The notes under the pieces: model-generated
The model's database searches: none
The model's input: only the letters and a program-made list of their open reading frames with translations
What the model was told of the DNA's origin: nothing
In this document: piece by piece, positions 36,467-45,737 of the stretch
Position numbering within the stretch: position 1 is the first letter of the stretch
How the letters are laid out: every line of letters starts with the position of its first letter
NCBI GenBank assembly: GCA_001465935.1
Contig: LNKV01000009.1
Span: 496,001-560,000 of the forward strand
Direction: 5' to 3'
From: Clarireedia homoeocarpa
Taxonomy: Eukaryota; Ascomycota; Leotiomycetes; Helotiales; Rutstroemiaceae
DNA length: 64,000 bases
Made by a program: the position numbers and the translations under genes

Positions 36467-36987
36467 CTAATGCGTAGTACGTTGTTCGTAGTCAATAAAG
36501 TCTAGTCTCGGATATAATGTAGTAAGATTATGAGTGAATTTGAGATGATGGCCCACAGCTTGAAAGAGCATATGATATCTCGTGTAATCCGCACAACGAC
36601 GAACTTCAGACATCAAATACAATTCTTGGAAGTAGCAAATGGAAACTATGCTTGAGTCTTCTCTGGCTTGCAAAATCGACCTCCAGAAGGATCCACGGGG
36701 TATGGAGGGTATGCTCTGTCACGTTTAGGACGAGGAGAATGACGACCCTTAAATCAATTACCCGTCGCCGCGATAAGACACTGGGAATAGTCATCCGTGG
36801 GATGGATAAGTTCTAGAATCGTTCCTTGTCCTCTCCGGGTATTCAGCGATTCATCAACCTGCATTGCACCGGAGGGGACACTCAGAAATTGAGCATTCTC
36901 CCCTTCTGACACGGGAAGCGAGCTTGATCCCAGCAATGTAAAGCTCGTCAGAATATATGCAGTTGATACAAACATTGCAACCTCCAT
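36467..36987 (-). CDS. Candidate small secreted protein, unknown family
   Basis: Two exons, 36987-36762 and 36666-36467, encode 141 aa. They are joined in phase across a 95-nt intron (GTAATT donor, TGCAAG acceptor). The N-terminus MEVAMFVSTAYILTSFTLLG resembles a signal peptide, followed by a polar chain with only three cysteines. Exon 2 reads SSIVSICYFQELYLMSEVRR and on to the stop with good amino-acid balance. No homologue is recognised, and the weak acceptor plus lack of family support keep this tentative. It could be a secreted protein of an effector type, a remnant, or chance. Confidence 0.38.
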
Positions 36988-37039
36988 CTGAGGACCCTCC
37001 TACCACAAGATACTTGGTGCTTATGGGCACCACCAGGAC

Positions 37040-37830
37040 GCTCTATTTTGCACCAGCTTAGCCTGTTGCGGATGGCGGGGCATCGAGTACATCAGAAGCA
37101 CGAAAGATTGGTAGTTCTTTCATTCTCTGGGCGATATTCTGTCGCAGCCTGTCGAGTATCGTCTTGCGGATATTTCGGGCAGAAGGAGCGTTGAAAACCT
37201 TTCGGTTTTCCGGAAATTCTAACCAGAATGACCTTTCCTTTGTGCTCCATCGATGTTCCAGGCGCCGAAATCGTCTTGCTAATGTCGTAGTAGCACAGTC
37301 TGCATACCAACAAGCCGATATTTTTCAGCACCAGCAAAGAACCGGATGAATAGCTTGTACCAGAATCCTCAATGTTCAAAGTCATTCAATGGAATCTCGT
37401 GGTCAAACATATACTTTGGAACAAGATAGGCACGTTCCGTGCTTACATCGTTGTTCGCACTCATCTCCGCGAACAGAGGACGCCCGCAATGCAAAATTCA
37501 TTCACTTGCTACCCCGGAGGGCCCATTGTGTGAGTACCGACCATATATGAGCTTCGAGCGTGTGTCTTGTTTCCAGGAGGCCATGATGGAGTCGATTAGA
37601 ATCTCTTTTACCTCAACGAGACGGTACTCATGTGGATACGAACGGATGTGGAGAAAGTATGATAAAAATCTTAGATCACACAAGACAGCTCGATAACGTC
37701 AAACCCTCTCAGGACGCTGTCTCGAGGCGAATCGAATTATGGCATGAAATGATGCGACATTGTTCAATTGTCCTTTAGGTGTTGTCGTCGACCTGTTATT
37801 GCTGCGTCGGAGAGACTGTTAACCCCCGTG
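37040..37830 (-). pseudogene. Decayed gene broken by several in-frame stops
   Basis: On the minus strand one reading frame from about 37830 to 37265 stays protein-like for roughly 190 codons but is interrupted by TGA at three points and then TAG. Recognisable stretches include LVEVKEILIDSIMASWKQD, RPLFAEMSANNDV, VPKYMFDHEIPLNDFEH and FWYKLFIRFFAGAEKYRLV. After the TAG a different frame continues with ERSFWLEFPENRKVFN and ILDRLRQNIAQRMKELPIF up to about 37040, implying a frameshift. All four stops could come from C-to-T change (CGA to TGA, CAG to TAG). I do not recognise the family. An intron-rich functional gene is less likely because the stops lie inside continuous sequence without good splice pairs. 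Confidence 0.4.
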
Positions 37831-38263
37831 ACCTCGAAGTTACATGGTTTTTAGCGTAGTGTGCTCCCAATGTACTTAAAAAGCGAAAAAACGGGAACAT
37901 ATACGCCATAGTTTTCTTTACTGCCCCTTACAGCGGGACGGTCCATCGGCAAGCCTCCAGTCAAATTCAGAACTCTTACTTATCTATCGTATCTCCTTTG
38001 AGTTGATCTGCAATTCCCTCAGAATATTGAATTATTAATACGCTCCAAAAGAATGCATTATGAGAGGCAGATTTCATAGCCGCACATGTAGCATCGAGAG
38101 AAAATGAGGGAATTGCCAATACCAAGAGCATGCGAGGGGCTTTCATATTCTCAACGTGTCTCACACGTAGCGAATTTTGGAGTATGTTATCCTCCTGACA
38201 TGGCGTCTTATAGTGAGAACGCCGTGTCACTCGTTATTTTTGTGTTTCATTCTTACTGGACTG
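37831..38263. other. Upstream region of the surface-protein gene
   Basis: Nothing beyond presumptive promoter DNA is visible. The frame of the following gene stays open 29 codons upstream of its ATG, but the upstream codons were not used because they start at a non-ATG codon and disrupt the signal peptide. Confidence 0.5.
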
Positions 38264-40003
38264 ATGAAGTTTGTCACCATGATTCCTTTGCAAGGACTTT
38301 TGTTTGCTTTGCTTTCGATCTTTGAGATCTCCGCGGCCTCGCCGGCACTCAATAGAAGAACTTTCCTGGAGCTGGAGAGAAGAGATGATACAACCAGCAC
38401 TTGTTCTCCCGTGACAGTAACATTGACTTCATGCCCAGTCATTCCGTCTTCCACAATATTTTCCAGTGTAGCAGCTAGCACAACTGAGTCTTTTACTCAG
38501 AGCCCTTCTTTATCATCTAGTGTGGAAGTATCCTCTTCATTTTCGCAGGATTTCTCTTCTACCGTGGTGTCAATCGTGTCGTCAACAGCCCCTCCATTGA
38601 CTTCAGTCAACGATGTTACCTCGTCAACGAAAGGCACAGAATTCTCTTCGGTGGAGATTTCAACAAGTAGCACGCTCGTGGAGACCACTTCTGCTACGGC
38701 TTTAACTTCTGTCTCCCTGTTCACAGAATTGACTTCGTCTGCCGAATTATCGAGTGAGTTCACGCAAGATCCATCCCTTCTACTTCCCACTTTATGAACG
38801 TAGCTGACCTGCAAAATCACCAGGCTCCAGTATTGAGACGTCTGCTTCTCCAACACTCAATTTAAGCAGTTCGTCAATCGGAATTTCCTCGGGTCTTCCA
38901 ACAAACAGTGTTGCTTCATCCCTAAAATCTATGCCTTCTTCCACAAGCTACACATCCAGCTCTAGCTTCACTAAATCCGAAATTTCGTCCTCATCGTCGA
39001 CAAGTCTAGTCTTGAGTTCTTCCACTTCGGAAGTTCTTTCTACACCCTCATTGAGTATCTCAGTCTCTGCAACGGCTACGACTTCAGAGAGTGCAAGCAG
39101 CTCTCTCTCACCAAGTCTTAGCTTGGAATCCAGTACCGAAATATCCACGAAATTTTCCTCCATCATTCCAAGTTCAACATCTGAGAGCTCCACCAGCGTT
39201 CCTGCCATGACTACCTACTCAGAACTGGTACCATCCATCACGCCCATAATCATCACCACCACCGTCATAAGCACAATCATCGGAGTACCTACAACCATTC
39301 AAGGCGAGCGCACGACTGTGTCCATCATCACGACATTCACACAAGTAACCACCGTTGCTCTCCCAACCACCATTGGTCCCTCAACCGTCTTGCAATACAC
39401 GACCGTCTTCCCACCTTCCTGCACCATTCACCCGAGCTTGATAAATGGTGGGTTCGAACAAGGTCTTCCACCATGGAACACCAACGACACCGGATCTAGC
39501 TCCCACTCTCTCAACACCAACCCATCCAACTCCCACGGTGGAAGCAACAGCCTGTAAGTCCCCCCTCCCCATCCCCATTCCCGCGACGCAAACAACACAA
39601 CCCAAACCCCACTAACCCCCTAACCCCCTAACCCCCCAGGCACCTCACCTTCCCCGCTAACTCCGGTCCCTCGGACACCATAACCGCCGGCCAACAAATC
39701 AACGTCTGTCCCGGGAGTAACTATCTAGCCACAGGCTACGTCCTTGGCGACGCAGGCCTGCTCGCCAGCTCCGACACCTGTCATGTATATCTTGAGAGTA
39801 GCGGGCAGAGCTCCATTCCAGCTACTGTTCAAGCTGCTGGGGGATCCAGTTGGGCGGACTTCTATCTTTTCTTTACGGCGCCGGCGGCATCGGCATCGGT
39901 TGGGCTTCCGGAGGCGGCGACGCTTACTTTGCATGCGTATTGTACGGGCAGTAATGGGAACGAGAGGGGGGTTTATGTGGATGATTTGGTTATTATGGGG
40001 TAA
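38264..40003 (+). CDS. Ser/Thr-rich secreted surface protein with C-terminal beta-sandwich-like domain
   Basis: Three exons, 38264-38753, 38824-39553 and 39640-40003, encode 527 aa. The signal peptide (MKFVTMIPLQGLLFALLSIF, then SAASP) is followed by about 320 residues dominated by Ser and Thr, a mucin-like O-glycosylated stalk. From about residue 360 the chain reads TTVSIITTFTQVTT and FPPSCTIHPSLINGGFEQG. NGGFEQGLPPW is the usual opening of a carbohydrate-binding or galactose-binding-like domain in fungal wall proteins. It continues with INVCPGSNYLATGYVL, CHVYLESSGQS and ends VYVDDLVIMG. There is no GPI tail, so the protein is secreted or held in the wall by other means. A second ATG five codons downstream is possible. 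A final GGGGTAAGC could act as donor for an unseen exon. Confidence 0.75.
39554..39639 (+). repeat. C-rich intron with telomere-like CCCCCTAA repeats
   Basis: The second intron of the surface-protein gene is almost G-free in its last half and contains ACTAACCCCCTAACCCCC followed by another TAACCCCCC. The transcribed strand therefore carries G5-6 runs separated by TTA, and the units also provide CTAAC branch sites. Confidence 0.8.
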
Positions 40004-40702
40004 GCGGAGGTGGGACGTGTGGCTACTTCAAAAGTATCGCCGTTGATCAAACGTCGAGAAGTGTTGGTTTCTTGGAACGCCCGTCAGTCTGCATGTACCT
40101 CGTAGTCTGTTGTTTTGTTGGGTTTCAGCTGCGATTCTTTCTGCAGCTAATAGATGAGATTGTCTGTGCCAATGAATTTTTCTTTTCGCTGCGATTCGGA
40201 TAAATCTCGTCGACGTGTGGCAATGGTGACGCTTTACTTACAAGCTGGCAACATGACAAAGGATCCTACTCACTCCAACTGAATGTTAAGACCCCGCCTG
40301 GGGTGGAGTGAAGCGGCCCTTGCTCCGTTTGTGTTCTCTCACATCAAGATAAAAACTTCTTTCCCGATCAACACAATCAGTCGACGAAGCACAAGTCAAC
40401 TCATCCAGACTTCACGGGCCAAGTAAACCTACAGTCGAGACCTGCACGCCGACGCATCCTTTTCATACTCTAAAACTAGCAGCCAAAGAAACCCAAAATG
40501 AACGTCGGAAATTCCCAAGCATAAACTCGACATTCTATAAAATATCCTCATACCACGTATAATCCAACAATGTCATGAAAGTCAACCCCCATTCCCTCAA
40601 AACGCCGCGATATGCAAAGTGGTATCAAATACCAATCTAGAACAATTCAATAGCCACAACGAAACCAAGGTTGCCCTATATTATTCTTCGTTCTGTGCCG
40701 TT
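40004..40702. other. Intergenic region between convergent genes
   Basis: 3' flanks of the Ser/Thr-rich protein gene and of the phosphatase gene. No repeats or RNA genes are visible. Confidence 0.6.
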
Positions 40703-41974
40703 TTAATTCTTTCTCCCATCTTTACAATTGACATGCACAACTTTATGCTTATTTTGCCAATGCCCACCTTCTATGACCACGGCGGTGAGCTTCCCACCTT
40801 TCAGACATCCCGTGTCTATGCCCATGCTATATTTATTTAACTGTAGACCTTTCTTCGAATCGTGTCCATATATAACTGTGGTTCGTTCTTTCTTGGGTAG
40901 TGATTTCTGATGTTTGTTCCAAACCTGTGGAAATCAGTACTGTCCCCAACACTGCAAGTTGAATGTGAAGAATTGGATTTGTTGACTTACCTTGGCCCAG
41001 GCCTTCCCCTCTCTTCTATCGCTGGGTACACCATCGACGATAGTCCGCATGTTCATAACCATAGACGGATCCTGCTTCTCCAATGCCACACCTGGTGCCA
41101 GCCCAGCATGAACAACAACCACCTCTGCCATTCCTTCCAAATGCCCCACTCTCAATATCACAGGGCATTTCTTCAACCATTTTATTCTCTTCTCCCCCAA
41201 CTCCCTCACCAGAGCCCTATCCTTATAATCCCCATGATTAAAACTAGCCTCCTCCAATCCATCAATCTTCTTCTCCGGATCCTCACTCGGCCCCGGCGCA
41301 TCCATACTCGTCTCCAGGTGTTTCTGTATCATATCTGCATGAGCGAGAATAATCCTATCTTCGTGGTTTCCCCGAACCCCTGAAGCGCCAAGTCTCATCG
41401 CGAGATCCACCACACCCGCCGAATCAGGTCCTTTCGAAATCATATCTCCCGCAAGTATCAGATGATCATGTTTCTCGTCGAAGTTGACTTTGGCCAATAA
41501 GTCCACCAGCGCGCCCTTCATACCATGAACGTCCCCGACGATTATTAATCGGTTCGGTTTTCTGTGTTTGCCTGTCTGCGGCAGGTAGTTGGAAGGAAGG
41601 TTCATGAGGTGTGTCATATCCGTGAAAGCCGGTTGAGCATTCGTGCCATATTCAACCTTTTCCTCTGGCGCTGGCGCTGGCGCCACCTCTGCATTTCCTT
41701 CACTCCTTATTAAGTCCATTCCTAGCCGCTTGGATAGATAGAAATGTGTAGTCCATGAACATGCTAATAGCAGAACGAGATAAAGCACAACACGTCTTTT
41801 CGATCGACGTCTCCGCTGTCGTCGCATCTCCAACGGTCCTTCCTCAAGGACCGATAATGATAGGGGAGGCATTCGAAATTCGTGTGGGGATCTTTCTATG
41901 AAAATGACGTTTGTTGTCGAGTACGATGAATGATGGAGGGTGGGAATTGTAGTGAATGTTGTGACCTTATCCAT
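40703..41974 (-). CDS. Ppn2-like metallophosphatase (putative endopolyphosphatase)
   Basis: Two exons: 41974-40987 and 40923-40703, 402 aa. An Arg-rich stretch precedes a single membrane helix (about 61-79, VVLYLVLLLACSW), then the calcineurin-like metallophosphatase fold with GDVHG (147-151), GDMISKGPDS, GVRGNHEDR and VVVHAGLAPG. Exon 2 supplies TVIYGHDSKKGLQ and TGCLKGGKLTA, the last metal-binding His and conserved end. A type II vacuolar-membrane layout with this fold matches yeast Ppn2, a zinc-dependent endopolyphosphatase; the activity is inferred. The donor needs care: cutting at the canonical GTAAGT (40990) shifts exon 2 out of frame, while the GTCAAC four bases on keeps it in frame. 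A one-base deletion at the acceptor side is the alternative. Confidence 0.8.
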
Positions 41975-42666
41975 TTGAGCATTGGTCAGCGAATGGTCTT
42001 TGTTTGAGAAGGAGGAGTTTCCACAGCCATTCAGATAACATGCATTTTGGTTACCGCTGTTTGAAGGAAGTCGATCCTCTTGAATCGGCCTTCGATTGGT
42101 GGGTTTCTCATGATAAACCCATGCAAGACTACCTTGATGGCTTTCTCTGTGCTGTGTTTGACATCTCCGGCCCCTTCCGACAGCTGAACTTGGAAATGTG
42201 TCTCGTGCTATCCGTAGTCGTTTGTTTTGAGCGCCATGATGTCATTGGTAAATCTGGAGAAGTCACCGCCACCAGCCACAGTCACTAGCCACAAGTCCCT
42301 CCATCTCGAAAAGGTTTATGTGGAGTTTTTGAGATCGATATGAAGTGCTGAGCGTGCGACACGTACTGTAAGGTTCAAAGTCCAATACAATTCAACGAAG
42401 CGCTAGCACTTATAAAGCTAGGGGCACAATGTTTTAACAGTCAAAAGGGATACTCGAGTAGAATAGTGGTATACTGTAGTCTCTCCACTCAGAGGATTTG
42501 GTACTGTATCTACATCCCGCAAACAGACCTTTCTAGCTACACCTGCCGTTTACACCAATAACACACTCAAAATATAACCTCCTAGACCACTCCCTTCTCT
42601 CAAAACCTCAAATTCCCCACTTACTTCCATCCTCCAAAAATATACAAAATTTATTAAAAATAAAAT
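41975..42666. other. Intergenic region upstream of the phosphatase gene
   Basis: Upstream DNA of the phosphatase gene followed by the 3' flank of the tRNA gene. A 94-codon frame (42004-42288) has no protein features. Nothing else was found. Confidence 0.6.
42656..42665 (-). terminator. RNA polymerase III T-run terminator
   Basis: Directly after the tRNA 3' end the minus strand reads AATTTTATTTTTAA, giving T4 and T5 runs suited to polymerase III release. Confidence 0.7.
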
Positions 42667-42738
42667 TGACCTACGCAGGGATCGAACCTGCAATCTCTTG
42701 ATTCGTAGTCAAGCGCCTTGCCATTGGGCCAGCAGGCC
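42667..42738 (-). tRNA. tRNA-Arg (anticodon ACG)
   Basis: The minus strand folds into a full cloverleaf. The acceptor stem GGCCTGC pairs with GTAGGTC (two G-U pairs) and the discriminator is A. The anticodon stem CTTGA/TCAAG closes loop CTACGAA, so positions 34-36 are ACG (Arg, reading CGN after inosine modification). The T arm is GCAGG-TTCGATC-CCTGC, and the A box TGGCCCAATGG and B box GGTTCGATCC are intact. There is no intron, and a T-run terminator follows. It is a single functional-looking copy standing alone between two protein genes. Confidence 0.95.
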
Positions 42739-43168
42739 AGTACAACTCAATTGGCTGAGAAGTTACTTGATGGGTGATGGTCGTTATTTCAAATAATATT
42801 CAATAAATTTTTGTTGTGGAGCTTATGAGAAATCTTCTCTGCGTTGGTGGGGTTTAGCGAGGGGTTGGCTACGAGACGGGACGAGGGGCCGTGTGGTCAG
42901 GGCAGGATAAGTTGTAGAATAGTGTAGTTGCTTTGAATTCGGAGGGAACAAGCGTAATAGAGAGAGTTTCATCAATTTTTTTATTAAAAGTTATTACTGC
43001 TTGTGCTTTATGAAACATGAAAGCGAGATATGCACATAGGTAGAGCTCACTCCCTGCCCAATCAGATGATAGAGGTCTTTAACTGACACTATCAAACTCC
43101 CGCATTATCATCCCCAACATACAAACAACTTCCTCCCTCTACATCGAGCGCAGTCGCATGTTCAACTC
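42739..43168. other. Intergenic region downstream of the Rds1-like gene
   Basis: 5' flank of the tRNA and 3' flank of the next minus-strand gene. No feature beyond that. Confidence 0.6.
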
Positions 43169-44086
43169 TTAAATCATAGTAGTATCATATGTTGGCGCAC
43201 CTGGGGTAACCTCAATAATCGCCGGCCCCGCAAGAACGTTCGCATCCGTAACCATGCCCGAGTTATCACTCGTCAAGAAAACATAACTCTGTCCGGAGAT
43301 ATTCATCGGAACGGCCGACATGATGATCCCGCCATCACCCACCATAGCCTCCACCGAAACAATATCCAATCCACTAACAAAGGTCGAGTAGAAGGTACCC
43401 GTTGGCGCACTCTTAGGAATTAAACCCACATTAGCACCGGGTGCTGTTGGAAGTCCCGAGGTCAGGCTAAGACCAGGATATGCTTTAACTGGTAGCGGGG
43501 CGTTGGTTGAGGGACATGAGACGATAAAAGCAGAGGCAATGGAGTAGACGGCGTTAAGGCCTAGTGGAGTGGCGACAGGGTTAGCCATAGGAATCTCTCC
43601 GTTGGCGTTGCGCTCTGCGGATTGATGAAGAGCTTCAGTCGCGAGAATTGACGCAGCGGCTGTAAGGTACGCTTTCGTGGTAATGTCCGCTGCTGCACCC
43701 AAGTATGCGGAGACGCCAACACCTTCGATGACAGAGGCGAGTGCGACGAAGGATTTGGGGTCCGTGAATGGGAAGTCGTAGGTGCATGCTTCGACAGGTG
43801 TTGCGCCGGCACTCTTCAGTCCGGCTTCGAGGTAGGCGACATGGGCTTCCTCATCATGTGCGATGTACTTTAGTTGGTCGTAGAATGAGGAGGTGAAGTT
43901 TGCATCGAGCCAGTCTTGCTCTGGTATATCTGAGAGTGCTTTCTTGTAGAAAGCATTCTCAAGGTGCTCAAGGGTAAGAGCGTATTGTAGAATGTCCGCA
44001 TCAGTTGGGGCTTGTCGCTTCGCTGGAAGAGCTGATACACCGGCGAAGATGCTGCTTGCAGCTACGAGAACAGTTGGAAAATGCAT
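43169..44086 (-). CDS. Secreted ferritin-like-domain protein, Rds1 type
   Basis: A single exon of 305 aa. The start at 44086 gives a classic signal peptide (MHFPTVLVAASSIFAGVSA) followed by LPAKR, a Kex2-type site; an ATG-less extension upstream was not used. The mature chain carries ferritin-fold metal-ligand motifs: LEHLENAFYKKAL, HDEEAHVAYLEAG (ExxH) and ATEALHQSAERN (ExxH). A C-terminal beta-rich extension ends with PAIIEVTPGAPTYD. This is the layout of the Rds1/stress-response family, named after an S. pombe gene controlled by nutrients. The iron-binding ability is inferred from the motifs and the physiological role is not known. Confidence 0.85.
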   Translation of the reverse strand: MHFPTVLVAASSIFAGVSALPAKRQAPTDADILQYALTLEHLENAFYKKALSDIPEQDWLDANFTSSFYDQLKYIAHDEEAHVAYLEAGLKSAGATPVEACTYDFPFTDPKSFVALASVIEGVGVSAYLGAAADITTKAYLTAAASILATEALHQSAERNANGEIPMANPVATPLGLNAVYSIASAFIVSCPSTNAPLPVKAYPGLSLTSGLPTAPGANVGLIPKSAPTGTFYSTFVSGLDIVSVEAMVGDGGIIMSAVPMNISGQSYVFLTSDNSGMVTDANVLAGPAIIEVTPGAPTYDTTMI

Positions 44087-45737
44087 ATTTGGGCGGTAGA
44101 GCAACTAAGTTGGAGAATCGGCAGATGAAGATGAGAAGGATGATTTGATTTGCGATTGTTGTTGGTGACAAAAAAGAGCAAACAAAACAGATGATTTATA
44201 CATATTTCCCTCATAGCAACGACGCTGGAAGAGCTCCCTCCCGAGTGAGACCAATTCCAGCGGCTGAAAACACCATCACGAAGTAACTACAAAACGGAAG
44301 CAGAACTATCCGTGGTATACGGTGATCGCTAGCCACGATAAGATTGTAGAGCTGGCCGAAAGCAAGCAAGTAATCATGAAGAGAATATCACTATACCTTT
44401 GTTTACTTAGGTAACAATCATCCGGATTGCCAACATTCCGAGAAACAATTTCTTTGCCAGAAAACCCATTGGAGTGAGACATTTGCTGCACGTTCTTAGT
44501 CCGTCGTAGCTAGACCCTGAATAGTTGCATTTTCCGCCAAAACTTCCATGCACGATGTCGTCGTTCGTCTCCCCTAGTACGGTAATTGAGATCCCGAGAA
44601 CTGGCGTATTCTTTAAATCGCCATTTCTCCTCCTTTCTCCTCTTTGGTACATGCATTGTGTCTTTCAGCTTCGAATGTGCCATGGCGCATGCAGATATAT
44701 TGATCGACAAGAACGAAGAGATTCCAAATAACTTTATTAAGAAGAGTAAAAATGATGATGATGATGAGGGATGACTTCCGGATCACATTTTATCCGACAT
44801 ACGCGCCCGACTTATCACTAGACCATTCGCCGACCAGCCACGCTAACTATGCCACAATCTCGTGTGGCTCATATGATGACTCCACTGCATCTTGCATATC
44901 CCAGTAAGACGATGCCATTTCGAAGAACAATGATTGCTGTGTATGAAGGTACAGTACGGATATTACCATCTTCTTTACAGAATAAACACTCTCCATGATT
45001 TTCAAACTACCCTGTACTAACTATACGGTATCCAACACCTCATTCTTAGTTCTCACATCACATCACCTCACACCGATCACCTTACCTCATCTCATCTCCC
45101 CATAACGGCCTCCTGACCTAAAAGCACCAACCAACTTTCCCCTATTCTATCTCATATGCCACCCACTTCCCACCTAATCTCTCGTTCCCCATCCGAGCAC
45201 CATGCCCAAATCCATTTGTTGCACATCTAAAGCATATGCAGCTAATTCCTTCTGCGGGTGAGGGCCAGGGGAAGTGCAATGCGGTTTCGAATTATTGCTG
45301 CAACAACCGTACGTACGTACACTATGCAGTCATGTCATAGTGCGCAGCTTTATTTGTTTCACAATTCTTATTACTTGCGGACACCTCAGCCATATTCAGA
45401 TTCCTTTGCAGGAGTAATAGCAAATAATTATGAGGAAACATACTGTGGTGTTGCTGTCGTATAACGCTGTTGATGCCCAGGTGTAAGCAGCGGATCTATC
45501 ACGTGGACACTATCGGTTTTTACATTCATGATCATGCGCCCACGATTATCGATCTGATATGTGATTAATATCATCTGAACTATGATAATAGATCATCCCG
45601 TCATTATTGAGGTATTATATATACAAAAATTCCTTATAACATCATTATTACCATGAACATTCTCATCCCACCTTTGAATCAACTTAAATCCTCTAACCCA
45701 TTGGAATTGTTAATACACAACCACATTTCCATCGTCT
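44087..45737. other. Intergenic region without recognised genes
   Basis: The first part is upstream DNA of the Rds1-like gene. A short GATGAT repeat lies at 44752-44768, CATCT/CACCT-rich pyrimidine sequence at 45055-45200 and a CGTACGTACGTA palindrome near 45309. Short frames around 44400-44790 show no protein features. Confidence 0.6.
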
